Of a stretch of 64,000 nt of DNA, positions 1-9,357 are shown in pieces. A program made the translations under genes and the position numbers. Each line of letters starts with the position of its first letter. Positions within the stretch are counted from its first letter, which is position 1. Source of the stretch: Candidatus Azobacteroides pseudotrichonymphae (lineage in GTDB: Bacteria; Bacteroidota; Bacteroidia; Bacteroidales; Azobacteroidaceae); the NCBI GenBank assembly GCA_002091395.1, contig AP017914.1:62001-126000 (forward strand). The letters run 5' to 3'. The notes beneath the pieces are model-generated. The model saw only the letters and a program-made list of their open reading frames with translations. It did not search any database and was not told the origin of the DNA.

Positions 1-51
1 AAAAAAAATCAATACCAGGAGGCATATGAAAAGTGGAAAAATTGTTTTTAG
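1..51 (+). CDS. 3' end of probable xylulokinase (partial)
   Basis: Only the last 16 codons are inside the window. Frame 1 reads KKNQYQEAYEKWKNCF and then stops at 49-51. A Tyr-rich YQ-EAYEKW tail is what I would expect at the C-terminus of a Bacteroidales xylulokinase (XylB), which phosphorylates D-xylulose. The gene lies just upstream of xylA on the same strand, the usual arrangement. The identification rests on this short tail and on context; another sugar kinase cannot be excluded. Confidence 0.55.
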   Translation, partial: KKNQYQEAYEKWKNCF

Positions 52-149
52 GTTCAGTTTTTTGTAAATATGAAAATTTTATTAAAGCTGGGCATTTTTA
101 TGTTTTATTATATTGAAATTTTTAAATTTAAATTAGATTTTTTATATTT

Positions 150-1472
150 ATGAAAACAGATTGTAAATGTTTTTTTCCAAAAATAGAAAAGATACAATTT
201 GAAGGGATTGAGAGTAAGAATCCATTAGCTTTTCATTGGTATGATGAAAAGAAAATTGTTCTTGGGAAAACTTTAAAAGAGTGGTTGAGATTTTCTATGG
301 CTTATTGGCACACTTTATGTGCTGATGGTACTGATCAATTTGGTAAAGGGACTAAAATATTTCAGTGGAATAGTGGTTCAGACATTATTAGTCGTGCAAA
401 AAACAGAATGGATGCTGCGTTTGAATTTATGTATAAATTAAGTATTCCATTTTACTGTTTTCATGATACAGATTTGGTAGATGAAGGGAATTCTCTCATA
501 GAATATGAGAATAATTTAAATAAAATTGTGGAATATGCTAAAGAAAAACAAAATTTTACTGGGATAAAATTGCTTTGGGGGACAGCTAATGTTTTTAGTA
601 ATCCACGTTATATGAATGGTGCTGCTACTAATCCTAATTTCTCTGTTGTTTCTTGGGCTGGAGCTCAAATTAAAAATGCTATTGATGCAACAATTGCTTT
701 AGGAGGTGCGAATTATGTATTTTGGGGTGGACGTGAAGGGTATATGAGTTTACTCAATACTGATATGAAACGTGAGAAGGAACACTTAGCACAAATGTTT
801 ACTGTCGCTCGTGATTATGCGCGAAAGCATGGATTTAATGGATGTTTTCTTATTGAACCAAAGCCTATGGAGCCGTCTAAACATCAATATGATTTTGATA
901 CAGAGACTGTTATTGGATTTTTACGTCATTTTGGATTGGATAAAGATTTTAAGGTAAATATTGAGGTGAATCATGCTACTTTAGCAGGGCATACTTTTGA
1001 ACATGAATTACAAGTTGCTGTTGATGCAGGAATGCTTGGCTCCATTGATGCTAATCGTGGTGATTATCAAAATGGATGGGACACAGATCAATTTCCTATC
1101 AATATTTATGAATTGACACAAGCTCTTTTGGTTATTGTAGAAGGAGGAGGATTTAGTAGCGGAGGTACAAATTTTGATGCAAAAAATCGTCGTAATTCAA
1201 CTGATTTAGAAGATATTTTTATTGCACATATTTCTGGGATGGATGCTTTTGCTCGTGCTTTAATTGTAGCTGCAGCTATACTTGAAAAGTCAGATTATAA
1301 AAAATTACGTGTTGATCGTTATTCTTCATTTGATTTTGGAGATGGAAAATCTTTTGAACGTGGTAAATTAACACTTGCTGATTTGAGAAATATTGCAATT
1401 AGAGATGGTGAACCAATTCAATTAAGTGGTAAGCAAGAGTTATACGAATCAATAATAAATATGTACATTTGA
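150..1472 (+). CDS. xylA: xylose isomerase
   Basis: Converts D-xylose to D-xylulose in the cytoplasm, the entry step into the pentose phosphate route. At 440 residues it has the usual length of the group II (long) xylose isomerases. Visible signatures are the catalytic-His segment YCFHDTDL near residue 104, the WGGREGY metal/substrate motif near 192, [15 protein letters not shown] near 234 and [20 protein letters not shown] near 297, which carry the Glu/Asp/His ligands for the two divalent metals. The ATG at 150 is the natural start and the N-terminus aligns with the family. It follows a probable xylB by about 100 bp and precedes a decayed xylose symporter, so it belonged to a xylose operon. 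The intact gene suggests xylose is still used. Confidence 0.97.
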   Translation: MKTDCKCFFPKIEKIQFEGIESKNPLAFHWYDEKKIVLGKTLKEWLRFSMAYWHTLCADGTDQFGKGTKIFQWNSGSDIISRAKNRMDAAFEFMYKLSIPFYCFHDTDLVDEGNSLIEYENNLNKIVEYAKEKQNFTGIKLLWGTANVFSNPRYMNGAATNPNFSVVSWAGAQIKNAIDATIALGGANYVFWGGREGYMSLLNTDMKREKEHLAQMFTVARDYARKHGFNGCFLIEPKPMEPSKHQYDFDTETVIGFLRHFGLDKDFKVNIEVNHATLAGHTFEHELQVAVDAGMLGSIDANRGDYQNGWDTDQFPINIYELTQALLVIVEGGGFSSGGTNFDAKNRRNSTDLEDIFIAHISGMDAFARALIVAAAILEKSDYKKLRVDRYSSFDFGDGKSFERGKLTLADLRNIAIRDGEPIQLSGKQELYESIINMYI

Positions 1473-1494
1473 ATTTGGGTTATACTTATAGTAA

Positions 1495-2640
1495 TTTCAA
1501 TGTTTATTTATATAAGTTGTTTTATTAATTGTGATTTGTATTACTTTGACTGCAACAATTGGTTGGTTTTTATTTTGATATAATGTTGCAGTAATTTTTG
1601 GAATTGAAAATATATTAGAAGTTTTTAGTAATGCAATTAATTTTAATATGAGAAAATTTTATACCTATTTATTTCTTTTGGTATCTAAATCAGATAATTT
1701 GTTTTGAGTGACTATATCATGTTTTTACATATGAATATGTAGTCGTGTTGTTTTTCAGCACTAGATTTTTGTTATTCTATAGTTTTTATATTTTGATTAT
1801 GTAATTAATGCTATTATAGCAGAAATATTAATAGTTAATTTTTGTAAATTATTTGATACTTTATGTGGGCTTACTGTTTTAAGTTAGTTCTATGTTTTAC
1901 GGTTTTTAGATGAATTGATGTATATGTTTAGCTTCGGAGTTATTGTGCTCGTATTATTTATGTTTTTGTTTTTTGTTATTGAAATTTTTAGGCATTTAGT
2001 ATTATGCTGATATGTATCAAATGCATTTTTGTACTTAGGCCAAGTATGATGTAATAAAAATTAAAATAAATTTTGTTGAATATGTAAAACATTTTAAAAA
2101 AGACAAAGATATTTTTTTATAAAAGATTGTGTCCGTATGAGGTTTGATGATGAAAAATGGTTAATATGTGGATTGTAAATAATTTATTTACTACTAGTAG
2201 TTATTTGTATTGTTGATAAATTTTGATAAAAATCAATTGTTTATGATTGTGTTCATAAAAATGACAATATGTTTTTTTGTAGTTGCTATATCTGATTTTA
2301 TGTTAAATATGGTTCAGTTATTTTAATATTTTGTATTCTGAATTTTTCTTATGTCTTGTGGTACTTTTGTATAGATTTTTGATACATTCCCAAATACTAT
2401 TTTCGGAAATTTTGTAGCTATAGATGTTATTTTTCAGTTGCTATTTAATTTTATTGTATCATCCATCAGCGTTCAAATCTTTATATATATATATAGTGTT
2501 TCATCAATGATTTTGTATTGTGTATATGGTGCGCGTATATCATTGAGTTTTTTGTATTAAAATTGTAGCATGAAACATAAGAAAAAATTTTGTAAGAATT
2601 TATGAGTAAATTTTTGATGAAATGGTGAATAGTCTTTATA
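1495..2640 (+). pseudogene. xylE: decayed D-xylose:H+ symporter (XylE-like MFS transporter)
   Basis: No open frame remains, but fragments of an MFS sugar transporter line up in order and spacing with XylE. At 1531-1608, ITLTATIGWFLF*YNVAVIFG matches the first-helix motif ATLGGLLFGYDTAVISG. At 1928-1960, LASELLCSYYL matches GLASMLSPMYIA. At 2038-2055, GQV*CN matches GQLLVYCVN. At 2146-2175, DDEKWLICG matches ESPRWLMSRG. From 2414 to 2557 an open stretch (IFQLLFNFIV...VQIF...LYCVYGARISLSF) matches IFQQFVGINVV...PEVF...LLQTIIVGVINLTF, and at 2585 KFCKNL* matches KFGRKPL. Several stops derive from Gly or Glu codons by one change, and the frame shifts several times. Its place just after xylA fits a xylose operon transporter. 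The ends are approximate; the last third is unrecognisable or deleted. Confidence 0.8.
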
Positions 2641-3358
2641 CTAAGTTAATTAAATTAAGTATTTAGTATAAATAAATTTGTTTTAAATTTTGGTGATTTT
2701 TTATACTTGTATATCAATATTATAATAAAAAATTTATTAGTTGCTGTTGAAGTTTCAAAACGTTGTTGTTGCTGTTATATATTTTTTTAAAATCATATTT
2801 GATTGATATAGTATTAGTTTAATTTTTTCATTGCTTTTTATTTGAATTAATATTTTTAATGAAAGGTTTTTTGATTAAAGATTATGGTAATATTATTATT
2901 TTTTAATGAATTAAAAAATAATAATATTAAATAGCGTTATTTTGAATTAAAAAATGTGTATTTACTACCATATAGCTTTAATATTTATAAAAAGAGTTAT
3001 TTTACGTTTATTATTTTTTTTATAACTATTTTTTTTGAAAATAGCACATGCTAAAATGGGATCTTTATTGCTAATAAAATTGTAGATTATACTTTTAGTG
3101 TAGTAGTCTATTATAAATATGTGAATTTTAGCAAAATAGATTTTGATTAAAAAATAAATATTAATAGTAGTGAAATTGTTAATAGTATTATTACGATACT
3201 TCATTGTTATAATTAATCTTTTTTGAAGTAAAAATTGTATTTTTTACAGAAAAATATTAGATTGCGACTCTTTCATAATTTAATTAAAGTTCTTGCAGAT
3301 AGTAGAAATTTATTATTTATTTATTTTTAAGGATAATTTTACTTATTAGGTAGGGTTG
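2641..3358 (+). other. gene-poor AT-rich gap after the xylE remnant
   Basis: I see no convincing gene here. The stretch holds a long perfect inverted repeat at 2888-2929 and a minus-strand open frame at 2965-3204 whose product is mostly I/N/K/Y residues, as expected from base composition. The first part may contain the unrecognisable 3' end of the decayed xylE. Confidence 0.6.
2888..2929. repeat. perfect inverted repeat, 20-bp arms
   Basis: Arms 2888-2907 and 2910-2929 are exact reverse complements separated by 2 nt. The arms are entirely A/T. It lies about 250 bp past the last recognisable piece of the xylE remnant. It could be an old terminator of the xylose operon or simply one of the many palindromes in this window. 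There is no clean T-tract after the right arm. Confidence 0.8.
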
Positions 3359-3813
3359 ATGTTTACTGTTTTGTTTTTTATGTTATGTAGTATTTTAATA
3401 CTATTAGGTTTTTTTTTGTTCCGTGTACTACGTTTATTACTATTGCCTGCATGTTTTCTGTTGTATTTGGAATTTTTAGTGTGTTTACTTATTTAGAATT
3501 TAGATTGTTTGTGTTTATTTTTTGTTTGTTAATACTTGTTATTATTATTTTTATGATTTGTATGTTTAGATCTAAAATTTTTAATAAAATTGCTTTAAAC
3601 AGTAAGATTGATTCTACAGTAATTGATGAAAACATATTAAATATTTGTGAAGGCGATGAGGGAATATCTGTTTCCAGACTTAATCCAGTTGGAAAAGTAG
3701 AAGTAAACAATATGATTTTAGAGGGAAAATCATTAGGTAGATTTATCGATGAGGATACAAAAGTAATTGTTATAAAAGTAACTTCTACTCAACTAATTGT
3801 AAAAGTTAAATAA
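3359..3813 (+). CDS. NfeD-like membrane protein, reading frame split by a 9-T run
   Basis: NfeD proteins are small membrane proteins with an OB-fold tail that partner flotillin-like proteins. The open frame from ATG 3451 (120 residues) holds the last membrane helices and the OB-fold (EGDEGISVSRLNPVGKVEV, then GRFIDEDTKVIVI). The missing N-terminus is just upstream in another frame: ATG 3359 reads MFTVLFFMLCSILILLGFF up to a run of nine T's (3409-3417). One extra T joins it to VPCTTFITIACMFSVV, which resembles the family's V/I-P-G-T-T segment. The joined product would be about 151 residues, normal for short NfeD proteins. It is followed 23 bp later by floA, its standard partner. Either polymerase slippage at the T-run restores the frame, or the gene is inactive, or internal ATG 3451 is used. 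The Gly-to-Cys change in PGTT hints at relaxed constraint. Confidence 0.75.
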
Positions 3814-3836
3814 TTTTTAAGAATTGATAGAAAAAT

Positions 3837-4832
3837 ATGGAATTAACATTATTTATTTGGGCGTTATTTGTTATAGCAATTATTGTTTTATTATCTATTT
3901 TTTTATACTACGTTCCGTTTGTGCTTTGGATTACAGCAAAAGCATCAGGTGTAGATATTTCTCTTTTACAACTTTTTTTAATGCGATTGAGAAAAGTTCC
4001 ACCTGTTGTAATTGTAAATGCTATGATTGAAGCTCACAAGGCTGGATTAAAAAATATTGCAAGAGATCAGTTAGAAGCTCATTATTTAGCAGGAGGTCAT
4101 GTTGAACGAGTTGTTCATGCTTTAGTATCTGCAGAAAAAGCTAATATTGCTTTAATATTTCAAATGGCAACAGCGATTGATTTGGCTGGACGTGATGTAT
4201 TTCAAGCAGTACAAATGTCAGTTAATCCAAAAGTAATAGATACACCTCCAATTGCTGCAGTAGCAAAAAATGGTATTCAACTTTTAGTAAAAGCAAGAGT
4301 GACGGTACGTGCTAATATTAAACAATTAGTTGGAGGAGCTGGTGAAGAAACTGTAATTGCACGAGTTGGAGAAGGTATAATTGCTTCTATTGGAGCTTCA
4401 GAAACACATAAAGAAGTTTTAGAAACACCTGACGCAATATCTAAGGTAGTTTTAAAAAAAGGATTAGATGCTGGGACAGCATTTGAAATTTTGTCTATTG
4501 ATGTAGCAGATATTGATATAGGGAAAAATATTGGAGCAGAATTACAAATGGATCAATCGCAAGCAGATAAAAATATTGCACAAGCAAAAGCAGAAGAACG
4601 ACGTGCAATGGCTGTCGCTTTAGAACAAGAAATGAAAGCTAAAGCACAGGAGGCGCGTGCAAAAGTTATAGAAGCAGAAGCAGAAATTCCAAAAGCGATG
4701 GCAGAAGCATTTAGAAATGGAAATTTTGGTATTATGGATTATTATAAAATGAAAAATATTCAAGCTGATACTAATATGAGAGAAACTATTGCAAGACCGA
4801 AAAATCACGATAATTCAACGGATGTAAATTAA
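3837..4832 (+). CDS. floA: flotillin-like protein FloA
   Basis: Flotillin-like SPFH/band-7 membrane scaffold (formerly the YqfA/UPF0365 family) that forms membrane foci. The 331 residues match the usual length. An N-terminal hydrophobic segment (about residues 4-26) is followed by [21 protein letters not shown], the [17 protein letters not shown] segment and a C-terminal Ala/Glu-rich helical region ([20 protein letters not shown]) typical of the family. It lies directly after the NfeD-like gene, the conserved pairing. A hairpin with a T-tract about 140 bp downstream (4975-5004) could end the unit. No changes at conserved segments were noticed. Confidence 0.95.
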   Translation: MELTLFIWALFVIAIIVLLSIFLYYVPFVLWITAKASGVDISLLQLFLMRLRKVPPVVIVNAMIEAHKAGLKNIARDQLEAHYLAGGHVERVVHALVSAEKANIALIFQMATAIDLAGRDVFQAVQMSVNPKVIDTPPIAAVAKNGIQLLVKARVTVRANIKQLVGGAGEETVIARVGEGIIASIGASETHKEVLETPDAISKVVLKKGLDAGTAFEILSIDVADIDIGKNIGAELQMDQSQADKNIAQAKAEERRAMAVALEQEMKAKAQEARAKVIEAEAEIPKAMAEAFRNGNFGIMDYYKMKNIQADTNMRETIARPKNHDNSTDVN

Positions 4833-5263
4833 GTTTATTTTAATAGTAGTTGTTGTGATGTGTGCCAAATTTGTGTTACGTATATCTTTTTTTTGTTATA
4901 TTATAATTTTTAGATTTTTATTAAAATTGTAAATTTGTTTAGTATTTTTAGTATCATATTTTTTTTGTTATTTTTTCTTCTTGATAAGAAGAATTGTTTT
5001 TTAATTTATTGTGTAGTATTTTATATTTTTTATTCAGCCATTAATTTATAATAAAAAGAGATTCTTGTTTTGATTATATCTAATTATCTGTTAATGAAAA
5101 TCAATTAATTCTTCATTTTATAATAGTTTATTATAAAAATTGTAATTATTGGTTAATTTTTAAATTATATTTTGTAGCTAATGTTACAGGTTGTACATTG
5201 ATTCAAGTATTAGAAATATTTGCATTTTTGACTTCATTTTTAGATATAGTCAAACTAAATATA
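4833..5263 (+). other. intergenic gap floA-mnmE
   Basis: No gene seen. It holds a terminator-like hairpin at 4975-5004. The mnmE frame stays open back to a TTG at 5198, but those extra codons resemble no MnmE sequence, so I treat them as untranslated. Confidence 0.6.
4975..5004 (+). terminator. probable Rho-independent terminator after floA
   Basis: An 8-bp stem (4975-4982 with 4986-4993, TTCTTCTT/AAGAAGAA), a 3-nt loop and then a T-rich tract. It lies about 140 bp past the floA stop and before mnmE on the same strand. The stem is A/T-rich and short, so the call is moderate. Confidence 0.5.
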
Positions 5264-6667
5264 ATGAAGAATTATAGAGATACAATTTGTGCGATAGCGA
5301 CACCTCCAGGTCGAGGAAGTGTCGCTATGATAAGGGTTTCTGGTGAAGGAGCTATTGTTATTGTTGATAAAATATATACACCTATAACCAAACATACTAC
5401 GTTTAGGGCTCAAGCTTCATATACCATAACTTATGGGACCATATATAAAAAAAATAAAATATTGGATAAAGTTATTGCATCTGTATTTCGATCTCCTAAT
5501 TCTTTTACAGGAGAAGATATTGTTGAAATAACATGTCATGGATCAGTTTATATTCAAGAGGAAATAATTAAATTATTAATAGATAATGGGTGTTTTTTAG
5601 CTCAACCAGGAGAATTTACTAAACGTGCTTTTTTAAATGGAAAAATAGATTTGACTCAGGCAGAAGCTATAGCTGATTTGATTTCTTCTTCTTCAGATAC
5701 TTCTCATAGTCTTGCATTTAATCAAATGAGAGGTGAATTCAGTAAAAAATTAAAAAATCTTCGATCTCAATTACTTCAATTTAGTTCTTTAATCGAATTA
5801 GAATTAGATTTTGGGGAAGAAAATACAGAATTTGTAAATCAAACAAATTTATTAAGTCTAGTTTCTTCTATTGAGAATACATTATTACGATTAATTAAAT
5901 CTTTTGATTTAGGGAATGCTGTTAAAAATGGAATTCCAGTAGCAATTGTAGGAGAAACTAATGTTGGCAAGTCAACTTTACTTAATTATTTGTTGAATGA
6001 AGAAAGATCTATTGTTTCAGAAATTCACGGTACAACAAGAAACAGTATAGAAGAAGTAATAAATATTAATGGTACGATTTTCCGATTTATAGATACGGCA
6101 GGTATTCGTAATACAAAAAATAAAGTAGAAGTTCTAAGTATTAATCGAACTTATCAAATAATCGATAAAGCTTTTCTTGTTATTTGGATGGTTGACGTTA
6201 CATCTTTTAGCAAAAGATGTAAACTTATTACTGATCGTATTATTTCTTTAACTAGTGGGAAAAAATTAATTATAATTTTTAATAAAATTGATAAATTAAA
6301 TTCTGATGTGCAATCTTCTTTAAAAGAGAAATTTTTATTAAAAATACCTTTTGTTGACCACATTTATTTATCTGCTAAATGCGGTAAAAATATAGATATT
6401 TTGATAGAAACACTACTAAAAGTTGTGAATTTTGTAAATGTAGATCGAGGTGATGTAACAATAACTAATTTAAGACATTATAAAGCGTTAAAATTGGCCT
6501 TGAAATCTATTCATAGAATAAAAAACGGACTGAAAACAAATATTTTTTCTGAATTTATTTCGCAAGATATATGTGAATGTACTAGTTATCTTGGTGAAAT
6601 CAGTGGAGAAATTACATCAGATGAAATATTGAAAAATATATTTAAAAATTTTTGTATTGGGAAATAA
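5264..6667 (+). CDS. mnmE: tRNA modification GTPase MnmE (TrmE)
   Basis: With MnmG (not in this window) it installs the carboxymethylaminomethyl group on wobble U34 of certain tRNAs. From ATG 5264 the protein is 467 residues, the family length. The N-terminal folate-binding domain starts with MKNYRDTICAIATPPGRGSV. The G domain has GETNVGKS (near residue 229), GTTR, DTAGIR and NKID. The C-terminus is the invariant FCIGK, whose Cys is needed for activity. A TTG at 5198 would add 22 hydrophobic residues absent from relatives, so the ATG is preferred. Two perfect inverted repeats lie in the gene (5294-5328 and 6198-6222). Confidence 0.96.
   Translation: MKNYRDTICAIATPPGRGSVAMIRVSGEGAIVIVDKIYTPITKHTTFRAQASYTITYGTIYKKNKILDKVIASVFRSPNSFTGEDIVEITCHGSVYIQEEIIKLLIDNGCFLAQPGEFTKRAFLNGKIDLTQAEAIADLISSSSDTSHSLAFNQMRGEFSKKLKNLRSQLLQFSSLIELELDFGEENTEFVNQTNLLSLVSSIENTLLRLIKSFDLGNAVKNGIPVAIVGETNVGKSTLLNYLLNEERSIVSEIHGTTRNSIEEVININGTIFRFIDTAGIRNTKNKVEVLSINRTYQIIDKAFLVIWMVDVTSFSKRCKLITDRIISLTSGKKLIIIFNKIDKLNSDVQSSLKEKFLLKIPFVDHIYLSAKCGKNIDILIETLLKVVNFVNVDRGDVTITNLRHYKALKLALKSIHRIKNGLKTNIFSEFISQDICECTSYLGEISGEITSDEILKNIFKNFCIGK
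5294..5328. repeat. intragenic inverted repeat in mnmE, 10-bp arms
   Basis: ATAGCGACAC at 5294-5303 and its exact reverse complement at 5319-5328, with a 15-nt spacer. It lies at the conserved CAIATPPGRGSVAMI segment near the start codon, so an mRNA hairpin could affect translation, or it may be coincidental. Confidence 0.6.
6198..6222. repeat. intragenic inverted repeat in mnmE, 11-bp arms
   Basis: TTACATCTTTT at 6198-6208 and its exact reverse complement at 6212-6222, spacer 3 nt, in the poorly conserved part of the G domain before the NKID motif. Confidence 0.7.
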
Positions 6668-6752
6668 ATAATTCTTTAATTTTAATAATTGTACAACAAT
6701 TTAATTAATGGTATAAATGATAATATAAAAATATTAGTCTTGTTATGTTATG

Positions 6753-7586
6753 TTATGTGGTTTTGTTTTTTAGTTTTAGCCCTTTATAGGTAATATATAT
6801 TCCTGCAATAATAAATGGAATACTTAATAATTGGCCCATGTTTAGTATCATATTTTTTTCGAATGGTTCTTGCACATTTTTGTAAAATTCAATCAAAAAT
6901 CTAGAAAAAAAGATACAAATTAAAAATATACCAAAAATAAGACCTTGATACATATAATATTTTTTCTTCCAATACATCCACAAGCAAAGACAAGCAGTAA
7001 GTGCGTAAAAAAATGCTTCATAAAGTTGTGTAGGATGCGAAGGCTCTGTAAAAATTGGATTCATACCTTGATGTACGTAAGTAAGATTTTTTATAAAAAC
7101 AAATGCCCAAGGGACATTTGTTTGTTGTCCATATATTTCATGGTTTATCAAATTTCCTATACGAATCAAGAATGCTACAAACCCAACTGGAATTACTAAT
7201 CTGTCAAATGTCCATAACATGCTTTTATGTGTTATTTTTTTTGAAAAGATCCATACAGCAATAATAATTCCAATTGTTCCTCCGTGACTTGACAGCCCAC
7301 CTTCCCAAATCTTAATTATGTTAATAGGATTTTGTAAGTAATAATTTGGGTTATAAAATATGCAATGGCCCAAACGAGAACCTATGGTGCTAGAAATTAT
7401 TATGTAAATGAACAGCTTATCAAACCATATTTCACTTAATTTTTCTTTTTCCCATATTTTTTGAACAATCCAAGAACCTATTGCGAATCCAGTAGCGAAA
7501 GCAATTCCGTACCAGCGTATTTCACGTTCAATAAGTGGAATAGTAAATGCTATTGGATCAATTTTCCATACAATAAAAGAAAGCAT
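6753..7586 (-). CDS. lgt: prolipoprotein diacylglyceryl transferase
   Basis: Integral membrane enzyme that moves diacylglycerol from phosphatidylglycerol onto the lipobox cysteine of prolipoproteins. The 277 residues have about seven hydrophobic segments. Family signatures are present: IWEGGLSSHGG near residue 95, the RIGNLINHEIYG segment near 145 (Lgt signature RxGNxxNxExxG) and HPTQLYEA near 183. It starts at ATG 7586 (minus) and converges with mnmE, whose stop is 85 bp away. Its retention implies that lipoproteins are still made. LspA and Lnt are not in this window. Confidence 0.95.
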   Translation of the reverse strand: MLSFIVWKIDPIAFTIPLIEREIRWYGIAFATGFAIGSWIVQKIWEKEKLSEIWFDKLFIYIIISSTIGSRLGHCIFYNPNYYLQNPINIIKIWEGGLSSHGGTIGIIIAVWIFSKKITHKSMLWTFDRLVIPVGFVAFLIRIGNLINHEIYGQQTNVPWAFVFIKNLTYVHQGMNPIFTEPSHPTQLYEAFFYALTACLCLWMYWKKKYYMYQGLIFGIFLICIFFSRFLIEFYKNVQEPFEKNMILNMGQLLSIPFIIAGIYITYKGLKLKNKTT

Positions 7587-7771
7587 TGTTAGAATTAAAA
7601 ATTATTCGCAATGATAACTTTTTTTTTTTATTTTTGAGAATATTTTTAAAATATTTAATTTGAAGTTAAGTATTTGACTGTTAAAATTTTGTAAAATTTA
7701 TTAAAATATTTTTAGTAAATTCTTCATTTCTATTATAAATGCAATTGAATTTGTAATTTTATATTTGTTTT

Positions 7772-9244
7772 ATGATAAAAAATGTAGTTATTCTTTTTAT
7801 CCTGTTTTTACATTCAGATATTGTAAGAACTTCTGAGCAAATTCCTAAGAGAGAGATCCGTGCTGTGTGGTTAACAAGTAATTATGCATTAGATTGGCCA
7901 AAAACTCCATATAAAACCGTTAAAGACGTTTATAAGCAAAAGGAAGAGTTATCAAACATTTTAAATTACTTAAAAAAAGCTAATTTTAATATGATTTTTT
8001 TTCAAACTCGGTTTGGAGGGAATGTTATTTACAATTCTAAAATAGAACAGGTTAGTCCTGTTATAAAAGATGTACATTGTAAAAAAATATATGATCCATT
8101 GAAATTTGCCATCAAAGAATGTCATAGACTAGGGTTGGAGTGTCATGCTTGGTTAGTGACGTACAATTTAGGTTTGGCAAAAAATAAACTAAATATGTAT
8201 CGTTTGCTTGTAAATAAAAAAAATAAATTAAAATTAAAAATTTATAATAATTGTGGTGTAATTTATTTAGATCCAGGGGAGCCTTCTTCAAGTAAGTACA
8301 TAATTTCCATTGTAAAGGAGATAGTTGAAAAATATGATGTAGATGGTATACATATGGATTATATTCGCTATCCAGAACATGCTGATAAATTTCAGGATAA
8401 TGCTACTTATATGTGTTATTCTAGAGGAAAAGATAAAAATACATGGAGAAAAGATAATATTAATCACTTTGTGAGTGAATTATACGATGTAGTGAAAAAA
8501 AAGAAGTATTGGGTACAGGTAAGTAGTGCAGTGATTGGCGCATATACTAGAATTGAACATATTAGTAAAAAATATTTAATTGCATGTGAAGTATATCAAG
8601 ATCCAGAACAATGGATGCGTACTGGCAAGCATGATTTTATTGTTCCTATGATGTATTATTCTAACGATTTATTTTTTCAATTTATTAAAGATTGGAAAAC
8701 AAGAACTCATGGACGTTTTGTTGTTCCAGGATTGGGAGTTTATCGAATTGATGGTGGAAAAAATAATTTGAGCCCTTTAACAATAACAGAGCAAATTTTA
8801 TATTCTCGTAAGAATAATATGAGCGGGAATGTATTTTTTAGAACAAATTATTTGGTAAATAATACTAATGGAATTATGGACAAAATAAGTAATAATTTTT
8901 ATACTCGGCCAGCTTTACTTCCACCTTTAGTATGGTTAAAAAAAGTGTGTCCAGCTTCTCCAACTAATTTATCATTAACAGTTATTGATGGCTTTATATT
9001 ATTAAGTTGGGATTCTGTTAATTCTTTTGGTAAAGAAGATGTGTTTTATAACGTATATCAGTTAAAAAATGAAAAAGAAGGCATTGATGATGCTAGAAAT
9101 TTGATTTCAACTAGAGTTATCGATCATGCGATTTTTATTCCGATAGATAGTTTGAATATATCTGGATGTTATTATGCTGTTACTTCTTATGATAGATATC
9201 ATAATGAAAGTAAAATGTCTAAATTGGTCAATTTTCACATGTGA
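7772..9244 (+). CDS. GHL10 (DUF187) family putative peptidoglycan glycosidase, exported
   Basis: 490 residues. A hydrophobic start (MIKNVVILFILFLHSDIV) looks like a signal peptide. The mature protein opens with REIRAVWLTSNYALDWPKTP, the hallmark of the GHL10/DUF187 barrel, and continues with NMIFFQTRFGGNVIYNS, CHAWLVTYN, VDGIHMDYIRYP and FIVPMMYYS. About 85 residues at the C-terminus look like a fibronectin-III-type domain (PTNLSLTVIDGFILLSWD...). E. coli DigH (YddW) of this family cleaves denuded peptidoglycan glycan strands; a similar envelope role here is inference. I see no lipobox Cys right after the signal, so it may be periplasmic rather than a lipoprotein. A TATATTTG box (7760-7767) ends five bases before the ATG but has no upstream TTTG element. 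Confidence 0.85.
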   Translation: MIKNVVILFILFLHSDIVRTSEQIPKREIRAVWLTSNYALDWPKTPYKTVKDVYKQKEELSNILNYLKKANFNMIFFQTRFGGNVIYNSKIEQVSPVIKDVHCKKIYDPLKFAIKECHRLGLECHAWLVTYNLGLAKNKLNMYRLLVNKKNKLKLKIYNNCGVIYLDPGEPSSSKYIISIVKEIVEKYDVDGIHMDYIRYPEHADKFQDNATYMCYSRGKDKNTWRKDNINHFVSELYDVVKKKKYWVQVSSAVIGAYTRIEHISKKYLIACEVYQDPEQWMRTGKHDFIVPMMYYSNDLFFQFIKDWKTRTHGRFVVPGLGVYRIDGGKNNLSPLTITEQILYSRKNNMSGNVFFRTNYLVNNTNGIMDKISNNFYTRPALLPPLVWLKKVCPASPTNLSLTVIDGFILLSWDSVNSFGKEDVFYNVYQLKNEKEGIDDARNLISTRVIDHAIFIPIDSLNISGCYYAVTSYDRYHNESKMSKLVNFHM

Positions 9245-9357
9245 CAAAATCGTATACTCTTGTATAATATGTTATTATAGAATTTGAATTCTGTAATTTT
9301 TAAAATTTTGATTTTTTGTTTCTATTGCGATTATTTGTAATGTAAATATTGTTAATT

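Noticed and set aside
2965-3204. 79-codon open frame on minus in the gap before nfeD
   Set aside because: Composition is almost all I, N, K, Y and F with no recognisable motif, as expected from AT-rich non-coding DNA.
5198-5263. Longer mnmE start at TTG 5198
   Set aside because: Adds 22 residues not seen in MnmE, while ATG 5264 gives the standard MKNYRDTICAIATPPG start.
7760-7767. TATATTTG box just before the GHL10 gene as a leaderless promoter
   Set aside because: No TTTG at the -33 position; a single 8-bp A/T-rich match is expected by chance here.
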